This document shows, one piece after another, positions 40,113-48,780 of a stretch of 64,000 nucleotides of DNA. The notes under the pieces were generated by a model. The model was not told the DNA's origin, did no database searches, and saw only the letters and a list, made by a program, of their open reading frames with translations. This stretch comes from Croceibacterium ferulae (lineage in GTDB: Bacteria > Pseudomonadota > Alphaproteobacteria > Sphingomonadales > Sphingomonadaceae). Both the position numbers and the translations under genes were made by a program. The stretch is from positions 145,896 through 209,895 of the forward strand of contig NZ_QZVQ01000010.1 of NCBI RefSeq assembly GCF_003660445.1, in the 5' to 3' direction. Each line of letters begins with the position of its first letter. The stretch's first letter is position 1.

Positions 40113-41480
40113 ATGGCAAAGGCGAAGCGGCGTTATGTCTGCACCGAATGCGGCAACGTCGCGCATCGCTGGCAGGGGCAGTGTGTCGACTGTTCGCAGT
40201 GGAACACGCTGGTGGAGGATGCGCCGGCCACCGTGTTCTCCACCCGGCATGACCTGTCCAGCGGTGGGCGGGCGGTCACTTTCGAGACGCTGGACGCACC
40301 CACCGTGCCGCTGGCCCGCCGCAGCACGGGGCTGGCCGAATTCGACCGGGCGCTAGGCGGTGGGATCGTGCCTGGCTCCGCCATCCTGATGGGCGGCGAG
40401 CCGGGCATCGGCAAGTCGACGCTGCTGCTGCAGGCGGCCGCCAGCGTGGCCCGCACCGGCGCCCGGGCAGTTTATATCAGTGGCGAGGAGGCGACCGGGC
40501 AGGTCCGCCTGCGTGCCTCCCGGCTGGGGCTGGCTGACGCGCCGTTGCAACTGGCGGCAGCAACCAACGTGCGCGATATCCTCACCACCTTGCACGATGA
40601 CGACCCGCCCGCGCTGCTGATCGTCGACTCAATTCAGACCATGCATTCCGACACGATCGACGGGGCGCCCGGCACGGTCAGCCAGGTGCGCGCCTCCGCG
40701 TTCGAACTGATCCGCTATGCCAAGGAAAGCGGCGTCGCGCTGGTGCTGGTCGGCCATGTCACCAAGGATGGCACGATCGCCGGCCCGCGGGTGCTGGAGC
40801 ACATGGTCGACGTGGTCATGAGCTTCGAAGGGGAGCGCAGCCACCAATACCGCATCCTGCGCAGCCTGAAGAACCGGTTCGGCGCAGTGGACGAGATCGG
40901 CGTGTTCTCCATGGAAAGCGAAGGCCTGGAGGAGGTTGCCAACCCGTCCACCCTGTTCCTCTCGGGCCGGGAGGACCCGGTGGCCGGCACCTCCGTGTTC
41001 CCGGCCATGGAAGGCACGCGGCCGGTGCTGGTGGAGGTCCAGGCGCTGATCGTGCGGCTGCAATCAGGCGCCACCCCCCGCCGCGCGGTGGTTGGCTGGG
41101 ACAGCGGCCGCTTCGCCATGCTGTTGGCCGTGCTGGAGGCGCGCTGCGGCCTGAACTTCTCCAGCGCGGAGGTCTATCTGAACGTTGCAGGCGGCTATCG
41201 CCTGTCCGATCCCGCTGCCGACCTGGCGGTCGCGGCGGCACTGGTGAGCGCGCTGGCGGACAAGCCGCTGCCGCTCCGCGCCATCTGGTTCGGCGAGGTC
41301 TCGCTTTCGGGCGAAGTCCGGCCGGTCGCCCATGCTGCGTTGCGCCTGCGGGAGGCGGCGAAGCTCGGCTTCGACCAGAGCAACGGGCCGGTGGATAGTG
41401 CCAAGGTTGGCGCGGGTCTGCACCATCGGCATCTCGCCAGCCTGCCCAACCTCGTTGACCGGATCATGGGCGGGCAATAG
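40113..41480 (+). CDS. radA: DNA repair protein RadA
   Basis: RecA-like helicase that extends D-loops in recombinational repair, 455 residues. It has the N-terminal zinc finger YVCTECGNVAHRWQGQCVDC, Walker A GGEPGIGKSTLL, the RadA-specific KNRFG (SLKNRFGAVDE) and the C-terminal Lon-like domain (GLNFSSAEVYLNVAGGYRLSDPAADLAVAAAL in two parts). It heads a plus-strand run with cvpA 11 bases downstream. Confidence 0.96.
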   Translation: MAKAKRRYVCTECGNVAHRWQGQCVDCSQWNTLVEDAPATVFSTRHDLSSGGRAVTFETLDAPTVPLARRSTGLAEFDRALGGGIVPGSAILMGGEPGIGKSTLLLQAAASVARTGARAVYISGEEATGQVRLRASRLGLADAPLQLAAATNVRDILTTLHDDDPPALLIVDSIQTMHSDTIDGAPGTVSQVRASAFELIRYAKESGVALVLVGHVTKDGTIAGPRVLEHMVDVVMSFEGERSHQYRILRSLKNRFGAVDEIGVFSMESEGLEEVANPSTLFLSGREDPVAGTSVFPAMEGTRPVLVEVQALIVRLQSGATPRRAVVGWDSGRFAMLLAVLEARCGLNFSSAEVYLNVAGGYRLSDPAADLAVAAALVSALADKPLPLRAIWFGEVSLSGEVRPVAHAALRLREAAKLGFDQSNGPVDSAKVGAGLHHRHLASLPNLVDRIMGGQ

Positions 41481-41491
41481 GCACTGGCGGC

Positions 41492-42010
41492 ATGACGGGT
41501 TTCGACATCTTTGCGCTGCTGGTGGTTGGGCTCTCCGCGATCGGCGGCCTGTCCCGTGGCTTTGTGCAGGAAGCGTTGTCGCTGGCCGCCTGGGTGGTGG
41601 CGATCATCGCCATCCGCTTCTTCCACACCGACCTGACGCAATGGCTGGTCGATCCGATCGGCAGCACGTCCGGCGCGGCGGTGCTGGCCTTTGCGCTGCT
41701 GCTGCTGGTACCCTATCTCGGCCTCAGGCTCCTCGCCAACCATGCAGGGCAGACTTCGCGCCGCTCCGCACTGGCACCCTTCGACCGCGTGCTGGGCTTC
41801 GGCTTCGGCATGCTGAAGGGGTTCGTGATTGTCATCATGGCCTTCTCCATGCTGGTGCTGGGTTATGACACGATCTGGGGCGCGGGCGGACGGCCCGAAT
41901 GGCTGACGGAGGCACGCACCTATCCGCTGGTCAATGCCAGCGCCGACTGGATGGTGAACCTGATCCGCGAACAGCGCGCCATGCTGGACGGCGTGGAGGC
42001 CGCAGCATGA
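41492..42010 (+). CDS. cvpA: CvpA family membrane protein
   Basis: A 172-residue protein of the colicin V production family, with four predicted helices and the start FDIFALLVVGLSAIGGLSRGFVQE typical of CvpA. It is linked to envelope homeostasis and colicin V export in other bacteria. It lies between radA and the NifU-like gene, and its stop overlaps the next ATG. Confidence 0.88.
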   Translation: MTGFDIFALLVVGLSAIGGLSRGFVQEALSLAAWVVAIIAIRFFHTDLTQWLVDPIGSTSGAAVLAFALLLLVPYLGLRLLANHAGQTSRRSALAPFDRVLGFGFGMLKGFVIVIMAFSMLVLGYDTIWGAGGRPEWLTEARTYPLVNASADWMVNLIREQRAMLDGVEAAA

Positions 42011-42438
42011 GCGCGGCGAAGCTCTACACGCCAGAAGTGCTGGGCTTGGCGGTGGAACTGGCCGCCGTTCCGCCGATCCCTGATGCCGACGTCACCGGAC
42101 AGGCGCGCTCGCCTGCATGTGGCAGCACGCTGAGCGTCGGCCTGCGGCTCGATGCAACCCAGCGGGTGGAGGCATTGGGCCTGCAGGTGTGCGCCTGTGC
42201 GGTCGGACAGGCTGCGGCCGCCCTGTTCGCCCGGGCTGCGGTCGGGCGCGAAGCGGACAGCATCGTCATGGCGCACCAGCAGATCGCCCGGTGGCTGGCA
42301 GGCGAGGCGGCGCTGCCAGACTGGCCGGATCTCGCCATGCTGGAACCCGCGCGCGCCTTCCCCGGCCGCCATGGCGCAATCCTGCTGCCCTGGCAGGCCG
42401 CCGCATCCGCCCTTTCCCGTGCGCCTTCTGCGGCCTAG
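42007..42438 (+). CDS. NifU/IscU-like iron-sulfur scaffold relative
   Basis: A 143-residue protein of the NifU N-terminal (SufU/IscU) family. It keeps two of the three scaffold cysteines: one in SPACGSTL and one in the VCACAVGQA stretch. The position of the third, usually KCS, reads RHGA, so the usual third ligand is missing. It may be a divergent scaffold or a non-scaffold member. The ATG overlaps the cvpA stop, and the gene sits in a radA-cvpA run also seen in other alphaproteobacteria. Confidence 0.75.
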   Translation: MSAAKLYTPEVLGLAVELAAVPPIPDADVTGQARSPACGSTLSVGLRLDATQRVEALGLQVCACAVGQAAAALFARAAVGREADSIVMAHQQIARWLAGEAALPDWPDLAMLEPARAFPGRHGAILLPWQAAASALSRAPSAA

Positions 42439-42467
42439 TCACGGCCGAAGAACACAGGGGAGGGGGC

Positions 42468-44081
42468 ATGATGGCGAGCGCGGCTACGCATGAGCCGGAT
42501 GCGAAGGAAATCCGGCTGGTCATCGCCGCGTCCTCCGCCGGCACATTGTTCGAATGGTACGATTTCTTCATCTACGGCACGCTGGCGCCGTTCATCGCCG
42601 CGGCCTTCTTCCCCAGCGACAACGCCACGCTGTCACTGCTGCTCACCTGGGCAGGGTTTGCCATCGGCTTCGGGTTCCGCTCGCTGGGCGCGGTGCTGTT
42701 CGGGTACTGGGGTGACCGGCTGGGTCGCAAATACACCTTCCTGGTGACGGTGGTGCTGATGGGTATTGCCACCGCCGGCGTCGGGCTGATCCCGGACGAG
42801 GCGGCGATCGGTCTCGCCGCGCCGGTCATCGTGATCCTGCTGCGCATCGCCCAAGGGCTGGCGCTCGGCGGCGAATATGGCGGGGCCGCGACCTATGTGG
42901 CGGAGCATTCGCCGCCGGAGAAGCGCGGCTTCTACACCGGGTTCATCCAGGCGAGCGTGGTTGCCGGCTTCGTGCTGAGCGTGGTGGTGGTGCTCGGCTG
43001 CCGGGCGCTGATCCCGACGGAGGAGTTCGCCGCATGGGGCTGGCGCGTGCCGTTCCTGCTGTCCATCGCATTGCTGGCGATATCGCTCTGGATGCGGCTG
43101 CAGTTGAAGGAAAGCCCGGTGTTCCGCGCGATGAAGGCGGAAGGCCGCACCAGCGCGAACCCGTTCGTCGAAAGCTTCACCTATCCCGGCAACAAGCGGC
43201 GGATCCTGGTGGCGCTGTTCGGCGTGACCTGCGGGCTGACCATCACCTTCTACACCGCGATATTCGCCTCCCTGTCGTTCCTGAAAGGGCCGATGCGGGT
43301 GGAGGATACAGTGGCGGAGGTGCTGGTAGGCGTCGGCGCGCTGGCCTCTGTCGGGACATTGGTATGGTTCGGGCGGCTGTCCGACCGGATCGGCCGGCGC
43401 AAGCCGATCCTGTGGGGCTATCTGGCGGCGATCGTGCTGCTGTTTCCACTGTTCTGGGGCTTGGGTTTACTGGCCAATCCGCAACTGGCGGCTGCGCAGC
43501 GGGACCACCCGATCACCTTCGCCGGGCCGGGCTGCGCCTATGACCCGCTGGCCAGCCGGCAGGCGAGCGAATGCGCGCAGCTGCTGGCCGGGCTGGCCGA
43601 TCGCGGCATCCCCTATGATGCCGAGAAAGCGCCCGCCCTGTCGGTCAGCTTCGGCGATGAGCGTTACGACCCTGCTTCGAACCCGGCCGGCAGCACCGGA
43701 CTGATCGAGCGTGAACTGGCGGCCCGTGGCTTTACTGGCCCGGACCAGGTGCCACCTGCGGCCAACATGGTCGGGATCGTGCTGATCGTGTTCGTGCTGG
43801 GGGCGCTGACCGGGGCCACGTTCGGTCCGGTTGCGGCGCTGCTGACGGAGATGTTCCCAGCGCGAATCCGCTATTCCTCCATGTCCATCCCCTACCATGT
43901 CGGTGCGGGATATTTCGGCGGCTTCCTGCCGCTGATTTCCGCCTATATCGTCGCGCGCACGGGCGACCTGCTGGCCGGGCTGTGGTACACCTTCGTGCTG
44001 CTGGTGGTGGCATTGGTGGTTGCCTGGTTCGGCCTGCCCAAGGGGCCGCCGCGCGATTTCGTTGAAGAAAGCCGAGCATGA
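42468..44081 (+). CDS. MHS-family major facilitator transporter
   Basis: A proton symporter of 537 residues, with twelve helices. The start (LVIAASSAGTLFEWYDFFIYGTLAP) and GDRLGRKYTFL, then GGEYGGAATYVAEHSP, are signatures of the metabolite:H+ symporter group (ProP, KgtP, ShiA). Between helices about 8 and 9 there is an insertion of about 90 residues (PGCAYDPLAS through FTGPDQVPP), predicted to be extramembrane, not found in ProP or KgtP. The substrate is unknown. GGGAGGGGGC precedes the ATG. The stop overlaps alr. Confidence 0.88.
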   Translation: MMASAATHEPDAKEIRLVIAASSAGTLFEWYDFFIYGTLAPFIAAAFFPSDNATLSLLLTWAGFAIGFGFRSLGAVLFGYWGDRLGRKYTFLVTVVLMGIATAGVGLIPDEAAIGLAAPVIVILLRIAQGLALGGEYGGAATYVAEHSPPEKRGFYTGFIQASVVAGFVLSVVVVLGCRALIPTEEFAAWGWRVPFLLSIALLAISLWMRLQLKESPVFRAMKAEGRTSANPFVESFTYPGNKRRILVALFGVTCGLTITFYTAIFASLSFLKGPMRVEDTVAEVLVGVGALASVGTLVWFGRLSDRIGRRKPILWGYLAAIVLLFPLFWGLGLLANPQLAAAQRDHPITFAGPGCAYDPLASRQASECAQLLAGLADRGIPYDAEKAPALSVSFGDERYDPASNPAGSTGLIERELAARGFTGPDQVPPAANMVGIVLIVFVLGALTGATFGPVAALLTEMFPARIRYSSMSIPYHVGAGYFGGFLPLISAYIVARTGDLLAGLWYTFVLLVVALVVAWFGLPKGPPRDFVEESRA

Positions 44082-45130
44082 TCCAGCCCCCCCCCGCACC
44101 CTTACGCCTGCGGATCGATCCGCAGGCGCTGGCCGGCAACTGGCGGGCACTGGATGCGAAGTCCGGCGCTGCCCGCGCAGGCGCGGCGGTGAAGGCGGAT
44201 GGCTATGGTCTGGGCGCCATGCACGTCGTGCCTGTCCTGCGCGACGCGGGCGTGCAGGACTTTTTCGTGGCCCACTGGTGCGAAGTGCCCGCACTGCTCG
44301 CCCATCTGCCGCCGGGTCAGATTGCGGTCCTGCACGGGCCGGTGACGGCCGAGGATGCTGCTTACGCGCTTGGTACCGGCGTGCGGCCGGTGATCAACAG
44401 TGTGCAGCAGGCGCGGCTATGGCTGGGTGCGGGCGGTGGCCTGTGTGATCTGATGGTCGATACGGGCATGAACCGGCTGGGCCTGCCGCCTTCGCAACTG
44501 AACGAGCCGGACATTGCACGATTGCAGGTCCATACGCTTCATTCCCACCTTGCCTCGGCCGATGAAGATAGTGCGCAGAACCGCGAGCAATTGGCGCTGT
44601 TCAGGCAGGTCGCGGGCGCCCGATCGGCGGGCCGCCGCGCTCTGGCCAACAGTGCCGGCATTGCGTTGGGAGCGGATTATGCCTTTGACCTGACCCGGCC
44701 TGGCATCGCCCTGTACGGAGGCACGCCACGCGGCGAGTTGGCGGACGAGATCCGGCAGGTGGCTTTCCCGCAGGCCCGCATCCTGCAAGTGCGGCAGCTG
44801 GATGCAGGCGATCGCGTCGGGTATAATGGGGTATTCACCGCACCCGGTCCCATGCGGGTGGCGACGGTCGCGCTTGGCTATGCCGACGGTTACCTGCGGG
44901 CGTGGGGCGGAAGGGGCGTCCTGCACGCCGGTACGGACCGTCTGCCATTGCTGGGCCGGGTCTCCATGGACATGGTGGTCGCCGATCTATCGGCCGCGCC
45001 GCATCTTGGCCCCGGGGACTGGCTGGACGTGCCTTACACCCTGCATGATGCCGCGCAGGCGAGCGGCCTTAGTCAATATGAGTTGCTGACCCTGCTTGGT
45101 CCCAGACTGGAACGGTTTGTGGCGGGGTAG
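44078..45130 (+). CDS. alr: Alanine racemase
   Basis: Converts L- to D-alanine for peptidoglycan. The 350-residue PLP enzyme has the Schiff-base lysine in AAVKADGYGLGA near residue 38, DTGMNRLGLPP, the catalytic-tyrosine region RVGYNGVFTAPG and GRVSMDMVVADLS. The ATG overlaps the transporter stop (ATGA). The order radA-cvpA-NifU-like-transporter-alr is one tight plus-strand run. Confidence 0.95.
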   Translation: MIQPPPAPLRLRIDPQALAGNWRALDAKSGAARAGAAVKADGYGLGAMHVVPVLRDAGVQDFFVAHWCEVPALLAHLPPGQIAVLHGPVTAEDAAYALGTGVRPVINSVQQARLWLGAGGGLCDLMVDTGMNRLGLPPSQLNEPDIARLQVHTLHSHLASADEDSAQNREQLALFRQVAGARSAGRRALANSAGIALGADYAFDLTRPGIALYGGTPRGELADEIRQVAFPQARILQVRQLDAGDRVGYNGVFTAPGPMRVATVALGYADGYLRAWGGRGVLHAGTDRLPLLGRVSMDMVVADLSAAPHLGPGDWLDVPYTLHDAAQASGLSQYELLTLLGPRLERFVAG

Positions 45131-45152
45131 CCCAGCAACTTGTTGCACCGCA

Positions 45153-45179
45153 TATGCTGCAGATGCTAAGTGCAGCATA
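45153..45179. promoter_or_regulatory. Probable PhaR operator before phaR
   Basis: TATGCTGCA-N9-TGCAGCATA is a perfect 9-base inverted repeat ending 24 bases before the phaR ATG, with a further TTGTTGCA at 45140-45147. PhaR proteins bind CTGC/GCAG-type palindromes and repress their own gene, so this is a likely autoregulatory site. Confidence 0.6.
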
Positions 45180-45203
45180 ATCGCAGGTTAAGGGGATTGC
45201 CGC

Positions 45204-45812
45204 ATGGCAGCAGAGGACGCGGGCAGGGCAGAACCCAGAGCAGAGCCTATTGTCATCAAGAAGTACGCCAATCGGCGGCTCTACAATACCAGCACGTCCA
45301 GCTATATCACTCTGGACGACCTTTCCCGCATGACGCGCGAAGGTCTGGATTTCAGGGTGCTCGACGCCAAGACGGGCGGCGATATCACCCATTCCATCCT
45401 GACGCAGATCATCATGGAAGAAGAATCGCAGGGCGAGCAGATGCTGCCGATCAGCTTCCTGCGCCAGCTGATCGCGATGTATGGCAATTCCATGCAGGCG
45501 ATGATGCCATCCTATCTGGAGGCGGCGATGGACAATTTCCGGCAGAACCAGCGCAAGTTGCAGGACAGCTGGGGCGCGACGCCGGGTACGGACGCCTTTG
45601 CCAAGATGGCCGAGACCAACATGGCCATGATCCAGGCCGCTGCGGAGGCGTTCATGCCCCCGGCGGCGCGTGCAAGCCGCGCGGCCGACGCTGCCGCCAC
45701 TTCCGTCGCTCCACGCGCGCCCGTGCAGGCCGCTGCCGACAATGGCGAGCTGGAGCTGCTGAAGGCGCAGATGGAAGCCATGCAGAAGAAGCTGGACGAG
45801 CTGGGCAAGTAA
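45204..45812 (+). CDS. phaR: Polyhydroxyalkanoate synthesis repressor PhaR
   Basis: Represses phasin and PHA genes until it is titrated by PHA granules. The 202-residue protein has the PhaR DNA-binding domain: IVIKKYANRRLYNTSTSSYITLDDL in two parts, then FRVLDAKTGGDITHSILTQIIMEEE, and a PHB-accumulation domain to about residue 110, then an Ala-rich linker and a C-terminal helix. The perfect palindrome upstream supports autoregulation. No PHA synthase or phasin gene is in the window. Confidence 0.93.
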   Translation: MAAEDAGRAEPRAEPIVIKKYANRRLYNTSTSSYITLDDLSRMTREGLDFRVLDAKTGGDITHSILTQIIMEEESQGEQMLPISFLRQLIAMYGNSMQAMMPSYLEAAMDNFRQNQRKLQDSWGATPGTDAFAKMAETNMAMIQAAAEAFMPPAARASRAADAAATSVAPRAPVQAAADNGELELLKAQMEAMQKKLDELGK

Positions 45813-45917
45813 GCGGCAGGGACGGGGGCGGCGCCGCGTGGCGTTTGCCCCCTCGACAGGCAGGGCAAGCGCAGGCAAGGCGCGCCACCACCTGATCACC
45901 CCAGCCGAAAGCCTGCC

Positions 45918-47459
45918 ATGTCCGCAATCCGCCACGCCCTGAACGCCCGCCGTGCCGACGATTTCGCCGGCTGGTATCAGGAAGTCGTCTCCGCCGCCGA
46001 TCTGGCCGAGGAGTCGGGCGTGCGTGGCTGCATGGTGATCAAGCCGTGGGGCTACGGCATATGGGAACGGATGCAGCGCCTGCTGGACGCGCGCATCAAG
46101 GAAGCAGGCGTGGACAATGCCTACTTCCCCCTGTTCATCCCGCTGGCCAATTTCACGCGGGAAGCGGAGCATGTCGAAGGCTTTGCCAAGGAAATGGCGG
46201 TGGTCACCCATCACCGCCTGATTTCGGACGGCAAGGGCGGGCTGGTTCCCGATCCGGAGGCGAAGCTGGAAGAGCCGCTGATCGTGCGCCCGACCAGCGA
46301 AACCATCATCGGCGATGCGATGGCCCGCTGGATCCAGAGCTGGCGCGACCTCCCGCTCAAGATCAACCAGTGGGCGAATGTCGTGCGGTGGGAGATGCGG
46401 ACCCGCATGTTCCTACGCACCAGCGAGTTCCTGTGGCAGGAAGGCCATACCGCGCACGAGGCGGCGGAGGATGCGCGGGTCGAGACCATGCGCGCGCTGG
46501 AAATGTACCGGGCCTTTGCGCAGGACCAGTGCGCCATTCCGGTGATCGCGGGCGAAAAGCCGGAGAACGAGCGCTTCCCCGGCGCGGTCGAGACCTGGTC
46601 GATCGAGGCAATGATGCAGGACGGCAAGGCGCTGCAGGCCGGCACCTCGCATTATCTGGGCACCAGCTTTGCCGAGGCCGCCGGTATCCGGTTCCAGGAT
46701 CGCGGTGGTGCGCAGCAGCTGGCGCATACGGTCAGCTGGGGCATGTCCACCCGCATGATCGGCGGGCTGATCATGACGCATGGCGACGATGACGGGCTTC
46801 GCGTGCCGCCGCAGATCGCGCCGTGGCAGGTGGTGATCCTGCCGATGCTGCGCGGCGACGAAGGCGATGGCGCCCTGCTGGAATATTGCGACCTGCTGAA
46901 GAGCACCGCTGCGCTGGAGTGGGCATTCGACGAGAAGCTGCGTGTCCTGCTCGACAGCCGTCCCGGCAAGGTGGCGTCCAAGCGATGGGACTGGGTGCGT
47001 CGCGGCGCCCCGATCATCATCGAGGTGGGTCCGCGCGATATGGAGCATGGGCGGGTCAGCCTGCTGCGGCGCGACCGGTTGTGGAATGAGGCTGGCAAGC
47101 CCGACTTCGCCAGCCCGCAGCGCGAAGATGCCACGGGATCGCTGGCGGACATCCTGGCCGACATCCAGGCCAGCATGCTGGCCCAGGCGATAGAGCAGCG
47201 GGACGCCCGGATCGAACGCGGGATCACCGACTTCGATCAACTCGCCGCGTTCTTTGCAGAGGACCAGCGCTACCCGGGCTGGGTTGAAGTGCAATGGGCG
47301 CGCCCCACCGGTGCGGAGCTGGAGCAAGTGGTGGAGCGGCTGAAGGCGCTCAAGCTGACCTTCCGCAACGTGCCGCTGGATGCTGCAGAGCCGGATGGCG
47401 CGTGCCTGTTCACCGGCGCCCCGGCGGTGGAACGGATCCTGGTCGCCCGCGCCTACTGA
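45918..47459 (+). CDS. proS: Prolyl-tRNA synthetase, archaeal/eukaryote type
   Basis: Charges tRNA-Pro. At 513 residues it starts KPWGYGIWERMQRLLDARIKEAG (in part), which is the pattern of the archaeal/eukaryotic-type ProRS, not of the long bacterial type with an inserted editing domain. It has class II motif 2 (WEMRTRMFLRTSEFLWQEGHTAH, in part) and ends ...VARAY, with the C-terminal tyrosine of this type. No INS editing domain is present. It stands alone downstream of phaR and abuts the convergent MFS gene with no gap. Confidence 0.95.
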   Translation: MSAIRHALNARRADDFAGWYQEVVSAADLAEESGVRGCMVIKPWGYGIWERMQRLLDARIKEAGVDNAYFPLFIPLANFTREAEHVEGFAKEMAVVTHHRLISDGKGGLVPDPEAKLEEPLIVRPTSETIIGDAMARWIQSWRDLPLKINQWANVVRWEMRTRMFLRTSEFLWQEGHTAHEAAEDARVETMRALEMYRAFAQDQCAIPVIAGEKPENERFPGAVETWSIEAMMQDGKALQAGTSHYLGTSFAEAAGIRFQDRGGAQQLAHTVSWGMSTRMIGGLIMTHGDDDGLRVPPQIAPWQVVILPMLRGDEGDGALLEYCDLLKSTAALEWAFDEKLRVLLDSRPGKVASKRWDWVRRGAPIIIEVGPRDMEHGRVSLLRRDRLWNEAGKPDFASPQREDATGSLADILADIQASMLAQAIEQRDARIERGITDFDQLAAFFAEDQRYPGWVEVQWARPTGAELEQVVERLKALKLTFRNVPLDAAEPDGACLFTGAPAVERILVARAY

Positions 47460-48653
47460 TTAGGCGGGGATTGCGAGGGAGGGCTGCTGACGCTGGAGCA
47501 GTACCAGCGTCAGCACCAGTACGGCCAGGCCCGCCAGCGACAGGGCCGTGCCGATCCAGCCGGTGGCCGGCAGTCCCCAGCCGGCGGTGATCGCCAAACC
47601 ACCCAGCCATGGACCCAATGCGTTGGCGAAGTTGAATGCGCTGTGATGCGCAGCGGCTGCCAGTGCCTGCGCATCGCCGGCTACCGTCATCAGCCGCGCC
47701 TGCAGCACGGTGCCCCAGCCACCTGCAAAGCCGATCACGGTAACCACCGGGACAAGCGCCCACAGATTGCCCGCCGCAAAGGGAAACAAGGCGCAGCTGC
47801 CCGCGCTGACCGCAAGCGCGATCACGGCGGAGCGTGTCCCGATGCGATCCGCCAGCCAGGCCCAGAACAGATTGCCTGCCGTCATGCCGCCGCCAAACAC
47901 CGCCAGCACCAGCGGCACGGTGGCCTCCTGCACCCCCGTCACCTGAATCAGGGTGGAGGCGACATAGGTATACACGCAGAACAAACCGCCAAAGCCGATT
48001 GCGCCCACCAGCAGGGTCAGGATCACCTGCGGTCGGCGCAGCGCGCCCAGTTCACGCATCGGGCTGGCATTGCGGTCGGCGGGCTGATGCGGCGCGAACA
48101 GGAAGACCAGCGCCACTGTCAGCAGCGCCAGCACAGCCACGATGATGAAGCCGCTGCGCCAGCCCAGCACCTGCCCCAGTGCGTTGGCGGCCGGCACGCC
48201 GATCACCGTGGCGACGGTCAGCCCAGTCATTACCCAGGCGACCGATTGCGCCCGCCGTTCCGGCGCGACCTGCGAGGCGGCGACCAGTGCCGCAATCCCG
48301 AAATATGCGCCATGGGGCAGACCGGCCACAAACCGGCATGCCAGCAGCACGCCATAGCTGTCCGCCAGAGCCGACAGGCCGTTGCCCGCGGCGAAAAGCG
48401 CCATCAGCCCCATCAGCAGCGGCCGGCGGGCAATCCGCGCCGACAGCACCGCGATGATCGGCGCGCCCACCACCACACCCAGCGCATAGGCGCTGATCGC
48501 ATGGCCGGCCTGCGGCTCCGTCAATCCCAGGTCACGGGCGAAGAACGGCACCAGGCTCATCGCCGCGAACTCGGCAGTGCCGATGGCGAATGCGCCCATG
48601 GCAAGTGCCAGGATTACCAATGCCACGCGCGGCGACCGCTCCGCTTCCATCAT
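47460..48653 (-). CDS. MFS drug/purine-type efflux protein
   Basis: A 397-residue transporter of the major facilitator DHA1 group (PbuE/AraJ-like). It has twelve helices, the start LALAMGAFAIGTAEFAAMSL, motif A in GVVVGAPIIAVLSARIARRPLL (in part) and a C-motif-like GFAGGWGTV in the second half. Related proteins export purines, sugars or chloramphenicol. It ends adjacent to the proS stop and is divergent from rnr, with a PhaR-like palindrome between them. Confidence 0.85.
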   Translation of the reverse strand: MMEAERSPRVALVILALAMGAFAIGTAEFAAMSLVPFFARDLGLTEPQAGHAISAYALGVVVGAPIIAVLSARIARRPLLMGLMALFAAGNGLSALADSYGVLLACRFVAGLPHGAYFGIAALVAASQVAPERRAQSVAWVMTGLTVATVIGVPAANALGQVLGWRSGFIIVAVLALLTVALVFLFAPHQPADRNASPMRELGALRRPQVILTLLVGAIGFGGLFCVYTYVASTLIQVTGVQEATVPLVLAVFGGGMTAGNLFWAWLADRIGTRSAVIALAVSAGSCALFPFAAGNLWALVPVVTVIGFAGGWGTVLQARLMTVAGDAQALAAAAHHSAFNFANALGPWLGGLAITAGWGLPATGWIGTALSLAGLAVLVLTLVLLQRQQPSLAIPA

Positions 48654-48671
48654 GAACTGCGATTTCCGTTA

Positions 48672-48688
48672 TTGTTGCAGTGCAGCAA
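48672..48688. promoter_or_regulatory. PhaR-like palindrome between MFS gene and rnr
   Basis: TTGTTGCA-G-TGCAGCAA is a near-perfect inverted repeat (one mismatch) 19 bases upstream of the MFS ATG. It resembles the CTGC/GCAG sites bound by PhaR and the TTGTTGCA before phaR. The link to PhaR is inference. Confidence 0.4.
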
Positions 48689-48780
48689 ATAAGGCGCATG
48701 GCCGGGGACGCAAGCCGTCCGACTGTTGCCATTACTGCAGCACCGTTGCGACATGGTGCGGCAGTCCGCATATGCGGTGC

